A stretch of DNA of 64,000 nucleotides from UBA7662 sp943369355 (lineage in GTDB: Bacteria > Bacteroidota > Bacteroidia > UBA7662): the NCBI GenBank assembly GCA_943369355.1, contig CALRMX020000008.1, positions 58,006-122,005 of the forward strand, in the 5' to 3' direction. Made by a program: the position numbers and the translations under genes. Of this stretch, positions 45,701 through 53,689 are shown piece by piece (within the stretch, counting starts at the first letter, position 1; each line of letters starts with the position of its first letter). The notes beneath the pieces are model-generated. The model was not told the origin of the DNA. It saw nothing but the letters and a program-made list of their open reading frames with translations, and did not search any database.

Positions 45701-47237
45701 GCTGCCCGTTCAGGTCGGCCACACCGAAAAAGTCGAGCAAAGCATTGCTGTCGAGCGAGCTCATCTTACCGCTAAACTGCCCACGGTCGTAATACCCGCT
45801 GAATTCAAGGGCACGGTAGCGGTAACCCTGATAGTCCAGGGCACTCACCGTACCATTCAACTGACTTTCGAGCGTAGCCAGGCTGGTGCCGCTGCCGGCA
45901 AGTTCAAAATTGAAGCTCACCTGACCCAGCCGTTCATCGCCCGTAAGCTGCTGCAAGTTCAGCTGTTCGGCCTGCAACGAGCCGCTGAAGGTGGTGGTCT
46001 TGGGGTTGATTTTTAAGTTGAGGTCGCTCACCAGACTGCCAAGATTGGTGGTGAACAGGCCGCTGGCGACAAAATCACCGGGGTAGCCAAAGCCTTCGGC
46101 CTGCAGCTGCACAAAGTCGAGGCCATCGAACTGCTGTGGTAGCTCCAGCCACGGCAAGGCGGCCTCTATCTCCTCGCGGTCGAAGTAAGCATCGGTCAAC
46201 TGCAGGTCGTAGAGGGCATTTTGGGCGTCGGGAAGTCCGGTTATGTTCACCTCACCGCGCAGGTAGTTTTGTCCCATCCGCAACTCAAGTCGACGTGAAC
46301 GTAGGTTGCCTATGCGTCCGGCAATGGTGCCGCGGAGGTATAGGGTAGCTTCGGGGAGATAGGGGTTGCCGGTGAGGTACAACAATTCCTCTGGGTCGGC
46401 ACGCAGGCGGTCGAGCTCTGCGGTGAGCCGCACACGTTTGCTGAACTCCAATAGGTCGGCTTCGCGGCCGTAGTCAAACTGCAGCCGGCCCAGCAACTGA
46501 CTGTGGCGGGTGAGCAGCTGTAAGCTGTCGAGCCGCAAGCGATCGGGCTGGCGGGTGAGGCGGAGCGATAGCTGCTCGAGGGCAAGCCCTTGGTGTTCAC
46601 GGAAGCGGAGGGCGTTCAAGCGCAGACTGCTCGAGTCGGGGCCGAGGCTAAGTTCATTCAGGTCCAAGGCCAACTCCCGCAGGTCGAGGTGGGCAGGATT
46701 AAACTGCCCCGGCGTTTGGGCTTGGTGGTAGTCGTGCAACACCAGGTGGGTATTGCGGAGGCGGAGGCGGTCGAGGGTTAGCTCGGGCAGTCGCAGCACG
46801 CTATCTACCTGCGTTTCTGCATCGCTCACGGGCAGCAAGAAGGCGAAGTTGAAGTCCGACTCGTAGTCGCGGCGTACCAGCCGCAGCTGCAGGCCTTCGA
46901 GGGTGAGCTGCGAGAAGTGTATCTGCTGGCGCGCGAGTGGCCTCAGGCGGATGCGCAAGCGCAGCTGCTCGGCATACAGCAAGGTGTCGCCATAGTGATC
47001 TTCGAGATAAAATCCGGTCAGCAGCAGCTCGCCATTGGTGCGTAGCAGCAGCCCGTCGAGCTGCACCACCGTACGCAGCCGCTGGCTGAGGAGGGCGGCG
47101 AGCCGGTCGCCAGCAAAGTCCTGCACCGTGGGGTTGAGTCCCAGCAGCAGCAGGGTAAACAGCGTGAGCACAGCCCCCGACAGGAGTCGGAAGGGATACT
47201 TAAGGGCGAGGCCCAGATATCGGCCGAAGGTGCGCAA
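42750..47237 (-). CDS. tamB: TamB-like translocation and assembly/lipid-transport protein (DUF490)
   Basis: A giant envelope protein, about 1495 residues from a TTG at 47237. It has one N-terminal membrane anchor (LALKYPFRLLSGAVLTLFTLLLLG) and a long beta-taco body with AsmA-like repeats. The C-terminal TamB domain (PF04357 type) occupies roughly the last 430 residues: TGVDFTMNITVTPVADLNI, GNIELKVNPQGDITMFGNFV, SVIRWSGDPYDAQLDVNA, and FSRDTNYRQGIGLSYTRNYN near the end. The family bridges inner and outer membranes and moves phospholipid or assists outer-membrane protein assembly. No ATG exists near the N-terminus; reading further to 47366 would overlap tsaD by 66 bases and include no Met-like start, so the start is uncertain. 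An A8 tract sits in the codons at about 47262-47269. Confidence 0.88.
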   Translation of the reverse strand: MRTFGRYLGLALKYPFRLLSGAVLTLFTLLLLGLNPTVQDFAGDRLAALLSQRLRTVVQLDGLLLRTNGELLLTGFYLEDHYGDTLLYAEQLRLRIRLRPLARQQIHFSQLTLEGLQLRLVRRDYESDFNFAFLLPVSDAETQVDSVLRLPELTLDRLRLRNTHLVLHDYHQAQTPGQFNPAHLDLRELALDLNELSLGPDSSSLRLNALRFREHQGLALEQLSLRLTRQPDRLRLDSLQLLTRHSQLLGRLQFDYGREADLLEFSKRVRLTAELDRLRADPEELLYLTGNPYLPEATLYLRGTIAGRIGNLRSRRLELRMGQNYLRGEVNITGLPDAQNALYDLQLTDAYFDREEIEAALPWLELPQQFDGLDFVQLQAEGFGYPGDFVASGLFTTNLGSLVSDLNLKINPKTTTFSGSLQAEQLNLQQLTGDERLGQVSFNFELAGSGTSLATLESQLNGTVSALDYQGYRYRALEFSGYYDRGQFSGKMSSLDSNALLDFFGVADLNGQRPFYNFVAEIEHLDLYALRLSSDTMVLHGNVEICLEGTNEDNVTGELSFRELDMSLNGRQLQLPSIELRAELLDDSSRRLSAVAPFGEATMQGRFRLQEMSHSFGRFFEYYLHREQANAMPLVEQNFQLNVALHDAQPVADFLYPGRYQLDSLEGYLIFDAASQRSDLSFTLPEFRADSLRLTGLNLIGTSDTSTMSLDLYVDSMFRNSRFVLHELSSEQTLGHDSLQFDLKATGDSSYNRLAIAGYLDARRDSLQIGFRPSFVELYGNRWVLEQRGEIWLRDSSLRIDDFGFRQAKQLISLSGVVSSSRSDSIYMTLSDVDLQQLNPILKAYKTSLEGFANINLRSSSVLRKPAVFGNIQLDEFVLDGQPIGNVEMRSDYSTELNRANVAATVVNADDTLAQISGYLASLDDEQDILLDVRLARSPIGALEKILRPAFDDVSGLATAALRLEGKLSGPVLTGYADLEKARMRVDFLNQYYNVNKRILFTENSIDFNRAVLTDDAGGSGFISGKILHERFRRTRLDLRLDANNLLVLNTPATYDADYFGTGRLSGYATFRGPIDLVAINVVATAEAGTNFSIPLDEEGSRSETDFIVFVNKKDTVRKAAPIENLELTGVDFTMNITVTPVADLNIIFDRQTGDIIKGKGNGNIELKVNPQGDITMFGNFVFNNGDYTFTLANIANKKFRIAPGSVIRWSGDPYDAQLDVNAVYRQRASVSPLLPPSVLQANQENLNQYYNIDAYLRLAGSLLLPDISFQLKVPAINQNNPLLVSALNNLNNDEQRLNNQVIALLVAGQFIPEGDAIGGGFAASGSVNTVTELLGNQLSSLLSPLLGDNINVGLNYRNSNLANQLTGGAGATTPEPGIGDVNLAVNTTLFDNRVLIDGNIGNQTSRTAATQAPGAEVTIEYLVNPDGSLRIKGFNRLDDRIIFSRDTNYRQGIGLSYTRNYNSSNELKAGATRWVQDRIIRRIPWAPDQWKGDF

Positions 47238-47300
47238 ACGGTCTGGCTTTCTTTTTTTTGCTGCAAAATAGCGAACTTGGCCCTGAAAACCGCAAAAATC

Positions 47301-48317
47301 ATGTCCTTTCCCACGATTCTGGCCATTGAGTCGAGCTGCGACGATACCGGCGCTGCTGTGATACAAAACGGCGAACTACGCAGTTATGTTGTTGCTGGGC
47401 AGGAGGTACATGCCCAATACGGAGGGGTGGTGCCCGAGCTGGCCTCACGTGCCCATCAGGAGCATATCGTGCCAGTAGTAGATGCCGCGCTCCGCGAGGC
47501 GGGAATCGACAAGCAGCAGCTCGACGCCGTAGCCGTCACCCGCGGACCAGGACTCATGGGAGCGCTGCTCGTGGGCAGCAGCTTCGCCAAGGGGCTGGCA
47601 CTCAGCCTTGGCAAACCCCTCATCGGTGTGAACCACATGCAGGCGCACATCCTGGCGCACTTCATCGATCCACCGCGGCCGGTGTTTCCGTTTTTATGCC
47701 TCACCGTTTCGGGCGGACATACCCAGCTGGTGCAGGTGAATAGCGCAATCGACTTCCAGCTGCTGGGGCAAACGCGCGATGATGCCGCCGGCGAGGCCTT
47801 CGACAAAATCGGCAAGCTGCTCGGGCTGCCCTATCCCGCCGGGCCGGTGCTCGACAAGCTGGCAGCGCAAGGCAACCCACAGCTTTTTCACTTCGCCGAC
47901 CCACAGTTGCCGGGGCTCGACTACAGTTTCAGCGGACTCAAAACCGCGGTGCTGTACTTCCTCGAGGCCGAAACCCGCAAAAACCCCGACTTCATCGCCC
48001 AGCACCTCCACGACCTCTGTGCCTCGGTACAGCATACCCTGGTACGCTATCTCCTCAGTAAATTACGGCTGGCAGCCCGCCAGAGCGGGCTGAAGCAGAT
48101 CGCCATTGCCGGCGGTGTGGCCGCCAACAGCGGCCTGCGCGCCGCGCTTGCTGAAATGGCCGGCCAAGAAGGCTGGACGACCTTCATCCCAGCTTTACGC
48201 TATTGTACCGACAATGCCGGCATGGTAGCCATGGCCGCCCATTTCCGCTTCACCGCCGGCCTTTTCCACGAGCAAACGATGACTCCCGACCCGCGCCTTT
48301 CCCTACAAGCGTCATAA
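47301..48317 (+). CDS. tsaD: tRNA N6-adenosine threonylcarbamoyltransferase
   Basis: Transfers threonylcarbamoyl to A37 of ANN-decoding tRNAs (t6A), with TsaB, TsaE and TsaC. The 338-residue protein is of normal length. ASKHA-fold motifs are ILAIESSCDDTGAAVIQNG, VVPELASRAHQEHIVPV, the metal-binding VNHMQAHILAHF (HxxxH, about residues 111-115), LCLTVSGGHTQLV, DDAAGEAFDKIGKLLGLPYP, and GGVAANSGLRAAL. The ATG at 47301 is used; an in-frame TTG at 47277 is not supported. It is divergent from TamB and its stop overlaps the VWA start as TAATG. Confidence 0.97.
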   Translation: MSFPTILAIESSCDDTGAAVIQNGELRSYVVAGQEVHAQYGGVVPELASRAHQEHIVPVVDAALREAGIDKQQLDAVAVTRGPGLMGALLVGSSFAKGLALSLGKPLIGVNHMQAHILAHFIDPPRPVFPFLCLTVSGGHTQLVQVNSAIDFQLLGQTRDDAAGEAFDKIGKLLGLPYPAGPVLDKLAAQGNPQLFHFADPQLPGLDYSFSGLKTAVLYFLEAETRKNPDFIAQHLHDLCASVQHTLVRYLLSKLRLAARQSGLKQIAIAGGVAANSGLRAALAEMAGQEGWTTFIPALRYCTDNAGMVAMAAHFRFTAGLFHEQTMTPDPRLSLQAS

Positions 48318-49732
48318 TGCAACAACTTTTACGTTATAGGCCCATGCGCATCCTGCTACTTTTGGTGCTAAGCTCGCTCGCCGCTACGGCCGTGCAGGCC
48401 CAGGCCCCACGCACGACCACCCCCCGCGACGACGATCCCCAGGTCACTACCCGTATCCTCTTCTTGCTCGACGCTTCGGGCTCAATGCTCGGCACCTGGC
48501 AAAACAACTCCCGCTGGAATGTAGCCAGGCGGCTCCTCACCGACCTCATGGACAGCCTTGAAGGTAAGCCGCGCCTCGAAGTAGCCCTGCGGGTATACGG
48601 ACACCAGACCGAACGCGGCGAGCGCGACTGCAAAGACACCCGCCTTGAAGTGCCTTTTGCCCCCAGTAGTTTTGGGCGCATCCAGCAAAAGCTCAAAAAT
48701 ATCAAGCCCCTCGGCAATACGCCCATCGCCTACAGCATGTCGCAGGCCGCTTTCGACTTTCCCAAAGATCCCTTTAGCCGTAATATCCTCATCCTCATTA
48801 CCGACGGGCAGGAAAGCTGTGATGGCGATCCCTGTCAGGTGAGTTATCAACTCCAAAAGCAGCATATTTTCCTCAAGCCCTTCATCATTGGGCTGGGCCT
48901 CGACCTCAGCATGAAGCAAGCCTTTAACTGCGTCGGAACCTACTTCGATGCCGAGCAGGAAGTAGCCTTCAAGCAGGCCCTCGACCTGGTGGTAGCACAG
49001 GCCCTCAACAGTACCACCTTGCAGCTCAATCTCACCGATCAGTTTATGCTGCCTACCGAAAGTAATGTTGCCGTTACCCTCTACGACAGCGAGTTGGGCA
49101 TTGAACGGTATAACTTTATTCATACCCTAAACAGCCGCAAGCTGAGCGACACCCTGCTCATCGATCCTGCCAACAGCTACGACATTGTGGTGCACAGCAA
49201 TCCGGAGGTACGTAAAGCAGGCGTGCGGTTGCAGGCCGGCAAGCACAATGTGGTAAGCCTACATACCCCCATGGGCGGTTTAGAACTGGTGGTGAATGGC
49301 GTTACAGGTTACCGCAACCTCAAAGCTTCGGTGCGCGACAGCAAGAGTGGAGCGTACATTGGCACGCAAGATTTTAATACTGTAAAGAAGTACCTCACGG
49401 GCAGCTACGAGCTCGAAATACTGACCACACCCATTACCCGTTTTAGCGCCGTCGAAATTCGGCAGGGCGAAACCGTCAGGCTTCAAATACCGCAGCCAGG
49501 TTTGGTGAATGTAGCCAGCAATACCGAAGGTTATGGCAGCATATTCAGTACCGACGGTCCCCGCTTGGTAAAGGTACACGACCTCAATCCAGCCACACTT
49601 ACCGAGACAGTTGTATTACAACCGGGCAATTACAAGGTGGTATTTCGGTCGAAGAATTCAACGCGGGCAGTTTTCTCGCTCGAGAAAGAGTTTACTGTAA
49701 GTTCAGGTGCCATCATCACCGTGCGGTTTTAG
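48317..49732 (+). CDS. exported von Willebrand factor A domain protein
   Basis: A 471-residue protein with a signal peptide (MRILLLLVLSSLAATAVQAQ, starting ten codons after the first ATG at 48317). The VWA domain covers about residues 35-205: the MIDAS motif is FLLDASGSMLGTWQN, with the later Thr in GNTPIAYSM and Asp in LILITDGQESCDGDP. The remainder (about 220-471) is beta-rich with a carboxypeptidase-regulatory style repeat (SYDIVVHSNPEVRKAGVRLQ, GSYELEILTTPITRF). It probably binds metal-dependent partners outside the inner membrane. The start overlaps the tsaD stop by one base, but tsaD has no known functional link. Confidence 0.86.
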   Translation: MQQLLRYRPMRILLLLVLSSLAATAVQAQAPRTTTPRDDDPQVTTRILFLLDASGSMLGTWQNNSRWNVARRLLTDLMDSLEGKPRLEVALRVYGHQTERGERDCKDTRLEVPFAPSSFGRIQQKLKNIKPLGNTPIAYSMSQAAFDFPKDPFSRNILILITDGQESCDGDPCQVSYQLQKQHIFLKPFIIGLGLDLSMKQAFNCVGTYFDAEQEVAFKQALDLVVAQALNSTTLQLNLTDQFMLPTESNVAVTLYDSELGIERYNFIHTLNSRKLSDTLLIDPANSYDIVVHSNPEVRKAGVRLQAGKHNVVSLHTPMGGLELVVNGVTGYRNLKASVRDSKSGAYIGTQDFNTVKKYLTGSYELEILTTPITRFSAVEIRQGETVRLQIPQPGLVNVASNTEGYGSIFSTDGPRLVKVHDLNPATLTETVVLQPGNYKVVFRSKNSTRAVFSLEKEFTVSSGAIITVRF

Positions 49733-49867
49733 GGGTTGGTGGCTAGAAATCCTTAGAACGAAGCAGTATGAGTAATTAGTTGACGCACCCAAATATAAAA
49801 AATTTTCAGCGGCATTAAACCCGCAGCGTGGTTTGCCGTCTATCTTGCGCTCAACAGCCCAACGCAC

Positions 49868-50428
49868 TTGGAAAAACAGCCTCCCCGCGAAATCGATTTG
49901 CGAATTCTTGCCCTGTACCGCCAAAGCAGTACACGCAACGAGGCTTTTGTTTTATTGATGCGCCACTACAAGGAACGGCTGTACTGGCATATCCGCAAGA
50001 TGGTGGTCGATCACGACGAAACCGACGATCTGCTGCAGAATACGTTCATCAAAGCCTGGAAGGGCCTCGAGAATTTCCGCGAAGAAGCGGGCCTCTACAC
50101 CTGGCTGTACCGTATCGCCACCAACGAATGCATCAGCTTCCTGAACCACAAGCGCCGCCGCTTATTTTTACCCATAGGCGATATCAGCGACGAGCTGCTC
50201 GGTAAGCTGCAAGCCACCGCTTCGCCCGATGGTGATCAAATCGAGTACAAACTCCAACAAGCCGTGCTACGTTTACCCGATAAGCAGCGGCTGGTATTCA
50301 ACATGAAGTATTACGACGACATGAGCTACGAGGAAATTTCTGACGTAGTGGGCACCTCTGTGGGGGCACTCAAAGCCTCGTACCACCATGCCGTCAAAAA
50401 AATTGAAAGCTTTTTGAGTGAACATTAA
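49868..50428 (+). CDS. ECF-type RNA polymerase sigma factor
   Basis: A 186-residue sigma-70 family factor. Region 2 spans about residues 25-95 (LMRHYKERLYWHIRKMV, ETDDLLQNTFIKAWKGL, YTWLYRIATNECISFL), and region 4 about 125-180 (LQQAVLRLPDKQRLVFNMKYYDDMSYEEISDVVGTSVGAL). Length and the absence of region 3 mark it as ECF class. The start is TTG at 49868; no ATG is available in frame upstream. The two downstream genes, a small membrane protein and a Spy-like protein, follow closely and probably modulate it. The 135 bases upstream (49733-49867) contain TATCTTGC, a partial -7 box, at about 49841-49848. Confidence 0.93.
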   Translation: MEKQPPREIDLRILALYRQSSTRNEAFVLLMRHYKERLYWHIRKMVVDHDETDDLLQNTFIKAWKGLENFREEAGLYTWLYRIATNECISFLNHKRRRLFLPIGDISDELLGKLQATASPDGDQIEYKLQQAVLRLPDKQRLVFNMKYYDDMSYEEISDVVGTSVGALKASYHHAVKKIESFLSEH

Positions 50429-50451
50429 ACCTATAGCTACTATAATCGTCA

Positions 50452-50871
50452 ATGCAACCGATGAACACTTTTAACCACGACCAACGCCACGGACTGCCCT
50501 ACCAGGCACCCTACGGTTACTTCGAAAATTTCGAAGGCCGCATGCTGCGCCGGCTCGAAGCCGAGGCTAGCCCGCAAGGAGGCCTGATCGGGCGCTGGTT
50601 GCCTCGGTTGGCACTTCCGATGGCCGCAGCAATCATGCTGGTGGTGGCCTTGTTCTGGTACCAACAGTCGGTATCGCCCGCGGCGGCACTGGCTGCAGCC
50701 GCTGCCGACGAAAAAACCGAATACCTGCTCTTACATACCGACGCCGTAAGCCTGCTGCTCGCCAGCGACGACCGTACCCCCATCGAGCTGCCAGCCAGTT
50801 GGATGAACGACGAAGATGCAGCAGCCTATTTAGAATCGGCCGACCTTGAAATATTAATGTCAGAATTATGA
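50452..50871 (+). CDS. small single-pass membrane protein, candidate anti-sigma factor
   Basis: A 139-residue protein with one central transmembrane helix (LALPMAAAIMLVVALFWYQQ, about residues 52-71). The N-terminal 50 residues would be cytoplasmic and the acidic C-terminus (SWMNDEDAAAYLESADLEIL) periplasmic. This topology and its position between an ECF sigma gene and a Spy-like gene match the membrane anti-sigma role, but there is no clear zinc HCC motif, so the function is inferred from context. The start may be ATG 50452 or 50461. Its stop overlaps the next gene as ATGA. Confidence 0.72.
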   Translation: MQPMNTFNHDQRHGLPYQAPYGYFENFEGRMLRRLEAEASPQGGLIGRWLPRLALPMAAAIMLVVALFWYQQSVSPAAALAAAAADEKTEYLLLHTDAVSLLLASDDRTPIELPASWMNDEDAAAYLESADLEILMSEL

Positions 50872-51323
50872 AAAAACAATTACTTCTCCTTTTTTTGCTC
50901 CTAGGCTATTTTTCGGCCTGGTCACAAGCCGGCGGGCGCCTAGCGCAGGTGAAGAGTGCCAAAATTGCCTTCATCACCCGTGAGCTCGACCTTACCGAAG
51001 AGGAAGCCCAAAAATTCTGGCCAGTATACAACAAGTACGAAGCCGAACGCGAAGAACATCGCCGTAAGCTCATGCGTGATTTGAACGACGCCAGAAAAAA
51101 TTTCGATCAATTAAACGATCGCGAAATTGAACAGTCGATAGAGCAATATCTCGCACTTCGTCAGCAGGAGGTTGACATCGAGAAAAAATACTACCCCGAA
51201 TTCAAAAGGGTGTTGCCGATAAAGAAGGTGGCGAAATTATACGCCGCCGAAAAAAGATTTCAAAAAGAGGTGCTCCGCAGTCTGCAAGACAATCGTCCTG
51301 CTCGACCGGGCCCTGGAAGATAG
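50868..51323 (+). CDS. periplasmic Spy/CpxP-like helical protein
   Basis: A 151-residue protein with a signal peptide MKKQLLLLFLLLGYFSAWSQ, then a helical body. The segment AFITRELDLTEEEAQKFWPVYNKYEAER (ITRELDLTEEEAQKFWPVYN, about residues 37-56) resembles the LTxxQ-type start of Spy, and a long charged helix follows. In Bacteroidota this architecture commonly follows an ECF sigma and anti-sigma pair and may act as a periplasmic stress sensor or chaperone. It is the last gene of the three-gene unit and is followed by an intrinsic terminator. Confidence 0.8.
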   Translation: MKKQLLLLFLLLGYFSAWSQAGGRLAQVKSAKIAFITRELDLTEEEAQKFWPVYNKYEAEREEHRRKLMRDLNDARKNFDQLNDREIEQSIEQYLALRQQEVDIEKKYYPEFKRVLPIKKVAKLYAAEKRFQKEVLRSLQDNRPARPGPGR

Positions 51324-51358
51324 CATCCGAAGCGTTTCGCTTAGGGTCTAGTTGGGTT

Positions 51359-51391
51359 GAATGCTTGCCGGGAGGCGAGCATTCTTTTTTT
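51359..51391 (+). terminator. Rho-independent terminator of the sigma/Spy-like operon
   Basis: Arms 51359-51369 (GAATGCTTGCC) and 51374-51384 (GGCGAGCATTC) pair over 11 bp with one T-G wobble around a GGGA loop, followed by seven Ts at 51385-51391. The last T bases plus G51392 also form the TTTG of the next promoter. Confidence 0.88.
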
Positions 51392-51421
51392 GTGGCTACC
51401 GCCAAAGTCCGCTTATTTTTG
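51389..51421 (+). promoter_or_regulatory. Bacteroidota promoter, TTTG-N21-TATTTTTG, for the aminotransferase
   Basis: A -33 TTTG at 51389-51392 and a -7 TATTTTTG at 51414-51421, separated by 21 bases, matching the Bacteroidota sigma-ABfr consensus. The ATG is at 51426, only four bases beyond the -7 box, so the message may be leaderless. The -33 element is inside the T tract of the preceding terminator. Confidence 0.7.
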
Positions 51422-51425
51422 CGAC

Positions 51426-52625
51426 ATGCTCAGTCAGCGTCAGCTCTTTTTCCGGCACCTTGCCCAAACCTCCGACTTCCCACTGGCACTCGAAATTGTG
51501 CATGCCGAAGGACTGTACCTCACCGACCGCGATGGCAAACGTTACCTCGATCTGATTTCGGGCATCGGCGTGAGCAATGTGGGTCACCGGCACCCCAAGG
51601 TGGTAGCAGCCATCCACCAGCAAGTAGACACCTACATGCACCTCATGGTGTATGGCGAATACGTGCAGCACCCGCAAGTAGAGCTTGCTCGCAAGCTGGT
51701 GAGTGTATTGCCAGCACCCCTCGACAATGTATACCTCACCAATAGCGGCACCGAGGCCATCGAAGGGGCACTCAAATTAGCCAAACGCCATACAGGACGG
51801 ACCCGCATGGTGACTTTTCGCGATACCTACCATGGCAGCACGCATGGGGCCTTGTCGGTGATGGGTAACGAAGCCTTCAAACACGCATTCAGGCCATTAC
51901 TGCCCGATGTGGAGGTGCTCGACTACAACGTCAGCGCTCAACTTGAGCGTATCGACCGACGTACCGCCGTGGTGGTGGTTGAGTCGGTGCAGGGTGAAGC
52001 CGGCTACCAAACTCCTTGCGTGGCCTGGATGCAGCAGCTGCGGGCACGCTGCACCGAAGTAGGCGCGCTGCTGCTTGTCGACGAAATCCAGAGCGGTATG
52101 GGTCGCACCGGGAAGATGTTTGGCTTTGAGCATGCCGGCATCGTCCCCGATATAGTCACCCTCGCCAAAGGCCTCGGCGGCGGTTTGCCTATCGGCGCCT
52201 TCATTGCCTCATCGGCGGTAATGAGTAGCCTCAAGAACAACCCTATTTTGGGTCATATTACCACCTTCGGCGGCAATCCTGTTTGTGCCGCAGCAGCCAG
52301 TGCCGTGTTGGATGTGTTGTTGCACGAACGGCTCACCGATGGGGTAGAGGCTAAATCGGAGCTCTTCCGACAGCTGCTGCGCCATAAGCGCATACTGCGT
52401 ATTACAGGTCGCGGACTAATGCTCGCTGCCGATTTGGGTAGTTTCGACTTCAACAAGGCTGTGATCGACCGCTGCATGGCCGCCGGAGTAATCGTCGACT
52501 GGTTTTTGTTTAACGACCGTTCGTTGCGCATTGCCCCACCCCTCACCATTGGCGAGGACGAAATCAGGCAAGCCTGTGCCGTGATTGTGGCGGCCATCGA
52601 AGCCGAAGACGCCGCCCGCGCCTGA
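51426..52625 (+). CDS. class III PLP-dependent aminotransferase (acetylornithine/4-aminobutyrate type)
   Basis: A 399-residue fold-type I aminotransferase. Features in order: YLDLISGIGVSNVGHRHPKV, the cofactor-phosphate motif LTNSGTEAIEGALKLAKRHT (about residues 99-118), DTYHGSTHGALSVMG, ESVQGEAGYQTP, LLVDEIQSGMGRTGKMF (Asp-Glu-x-x-x-G) and the PLP-binding Lys in TLAKGLGGGLPIGAF (about residue 244). The substrate is not fixed by motifs; acetylornithine, ornithine or GABA are possible, and no arginine or lysine genes lie beside it. The ATG at 51426 starts MLSQRQLFFRHLAQTSDFPL. Confidence 0.9.
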   Translation: MLSQRQLFFRHLAQTSDFPLALEIVHAEGLYLTDRDGKRYLDLISGIGVSNVGHRHPKVVAAIHQQVDTYMHLMVYGEYVQHPQVELARKLVSVLPAPLDNVYLTNSGTEAIEGALKLAKRHTGRTRMVTFRDTYHGSTHGALSVMGNEAFKHAFRPLLPDVEVLDYNVSAQLERIDRRTAVVVVESVQGEAGYQTPCVAWMQQLRARCTEVGALLLVDEIQSGMGRTGKMFGFEHAGIVPDIVTLAKGLGGGLPIGAFIASSAVMSSLKNNPILGHITTFGGNPVCAAAASAVLDVLLHERLTDGVEAKSELFRQLLRHKRILRITGRGLMLAADLGSFDFNKAVIDRCMAAGVIVDWFLFNDRSLRIAPPLTIGEDEIRQACAVIVAAIEAEDAARA

Positions 52626-52659
52626 GACCAGCGTCGGTACAAACCGGCTCGAAAAGCCT

Positions 52660-52667
52660 TACTTTTG
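52660..52667 (+). promoter_or_regulatory. -7 box (TACTTTTG) upstream of the FAH-family gene
   Basis: A TAnnTTTG match 16 bases before the ATG at 52684, in the 58-base gap between the aminotransferase and FAH-family genes. No -33 TTTG is visible, so read-through from the aminotransferase promoter is an alternative. Confidence 0.45.
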
Positions 52668-52683
52668 CACTAAAATTTCACGG

Positions 52684-53688
52684 ATGAAACTCGTTTCCTA
52701 CTTGCACGATACCGATGCCCGCTTGGGGCTGTACCTCGACGGTGCCATTTACGACCTAAATGCCATCGACCCCAACCTGCCCGACAGCATGAATGCCTTG
52801 CTGTATGCCGGTACCGAAGCCATGGAAGCAGCCCGCGGTATAGAAACGGCTTTGCGTCAGAAAACCCTTATCGCCAGCCCGGTAAAGCTCGAAGAAGGCG
52901 ATTTGTTGGCACCGGTGCCTTTTCCTACCAGCTGCCGCGACGGTTATGCTTTCCGTCAGCACGTAGAAGCCGCCCGCCGCAACCGTGGCGTAGAGATGAT
53001 AGCCGAGTTTGACCAATACCCTATATTTTATTTTACCAACCACAATGCAGTGCAAGGGCCTGGACCCATCCCGTGTATGCCCGATCATTTCGATAAGCTC
53101 GATTTCGAACTGGAAATCGCCATTGTCATTGGTAAACACGGACGTAATGTACGTGCCTCCGAAGCCGACGATTACATTGCCGGTTTCATGATCATGAACG
53201 ATATGAGCGCCCGCACCCTGCAGATGGAAGAGATGCTCTTGAACTTGGGGCCCGCCAAAGGCAAAGATTTTAGCACGGTAATCGGCCCTTGGCTAGTAAC
53301 CCCCGACGAGTTGGAGCCGTTTAAAGTACCTGCGAAAGCAGGGCATACCGGTGCCAATTACAACCTCAGCATGAAGTGTTGGGTCAACGATACCTTGGTG
53401 TCGGAAGGCAATGTAGCCGATATGGACTGGACCTTTGCAGAAATCATTGAGCGCTGTGCGTACGGCGTTGACATTTACCCTGGCGACGTCATCGGTTCGG
53501 GCACGGTAGGGACCGGTTGCTTCTTGGAGCTCAACGGTACCGGCAAACGACTCGACCCTAACTTTCAGCCGCAATGGCTGCAAGAAGGCGATGAGGTACG
53601 CATGGAAATTACCGGACTTGGCGTCTTAGAAAATGTGATTGTGCGCGAAGCCGACGATTTTTCGATACTGGCGCTCAAAAAGAAGTGA
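52684..53688 (+). CDS. fumarylacetoacetate hydrolase family protein
   Basis: A 334-residue FAH-fold enzyme for C-C bond hydrolysis or decarboxylation of a keto-acid substrate. The catalytic domain shows FTNHNAVQGPGPIPCMPDHF, metal-binding acids in DKLDFELEIAIVIGKHGRNV (E-x-E) and a later Asp in GFMIMNDMSARTLQM, plus DVIGSGTVGTGCFLELNGTG (GTVGTG phosphate-like loop). The family is broad (aromatic degradation, oxaloacetate decarboxylase), and I cannot pick one reaction. It is followed one base later by a flavin reductase-like gene, so the two may act in one pathway. Confidence 0.86.
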   Translation: MKLVSYLHDTDARLGLYLDGAIYDLNAIDPNLPDSMNALLYAGTEAMEAARGIETALRQKTLIASPVKLEEGDLLAPVPFPTSCRDGYAFRQHVEAARRNRGVEMIAEFDQYPIFYFTNHNAVQGPGPIPCMPDHFDKLDFELEIAIVIGKHGRNVRASEADDYIAGFMIMNDMSARTLQMEEMLLNLGPAKGKDFSTVIGPWLVTPDELEPFKVPAKAGHTGANYNLSMKCWVNDTLVSEGNVADMDWTFAEIIERCAYGVDIYPGDVIGSGTVGTGCFLELNGTGKRLDPNFQPQWLQEGDEVRMEITGLGVLENVIVREADDFSILALKKK

Positions 53689-53689
53689 G

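Noticed and set aside
48203..48316. longer N-terminus of the VWA protein
   Set aside because: It lies inside tsaD coding and adds an Arg/Pro-rich stretch before a good signal peptide.
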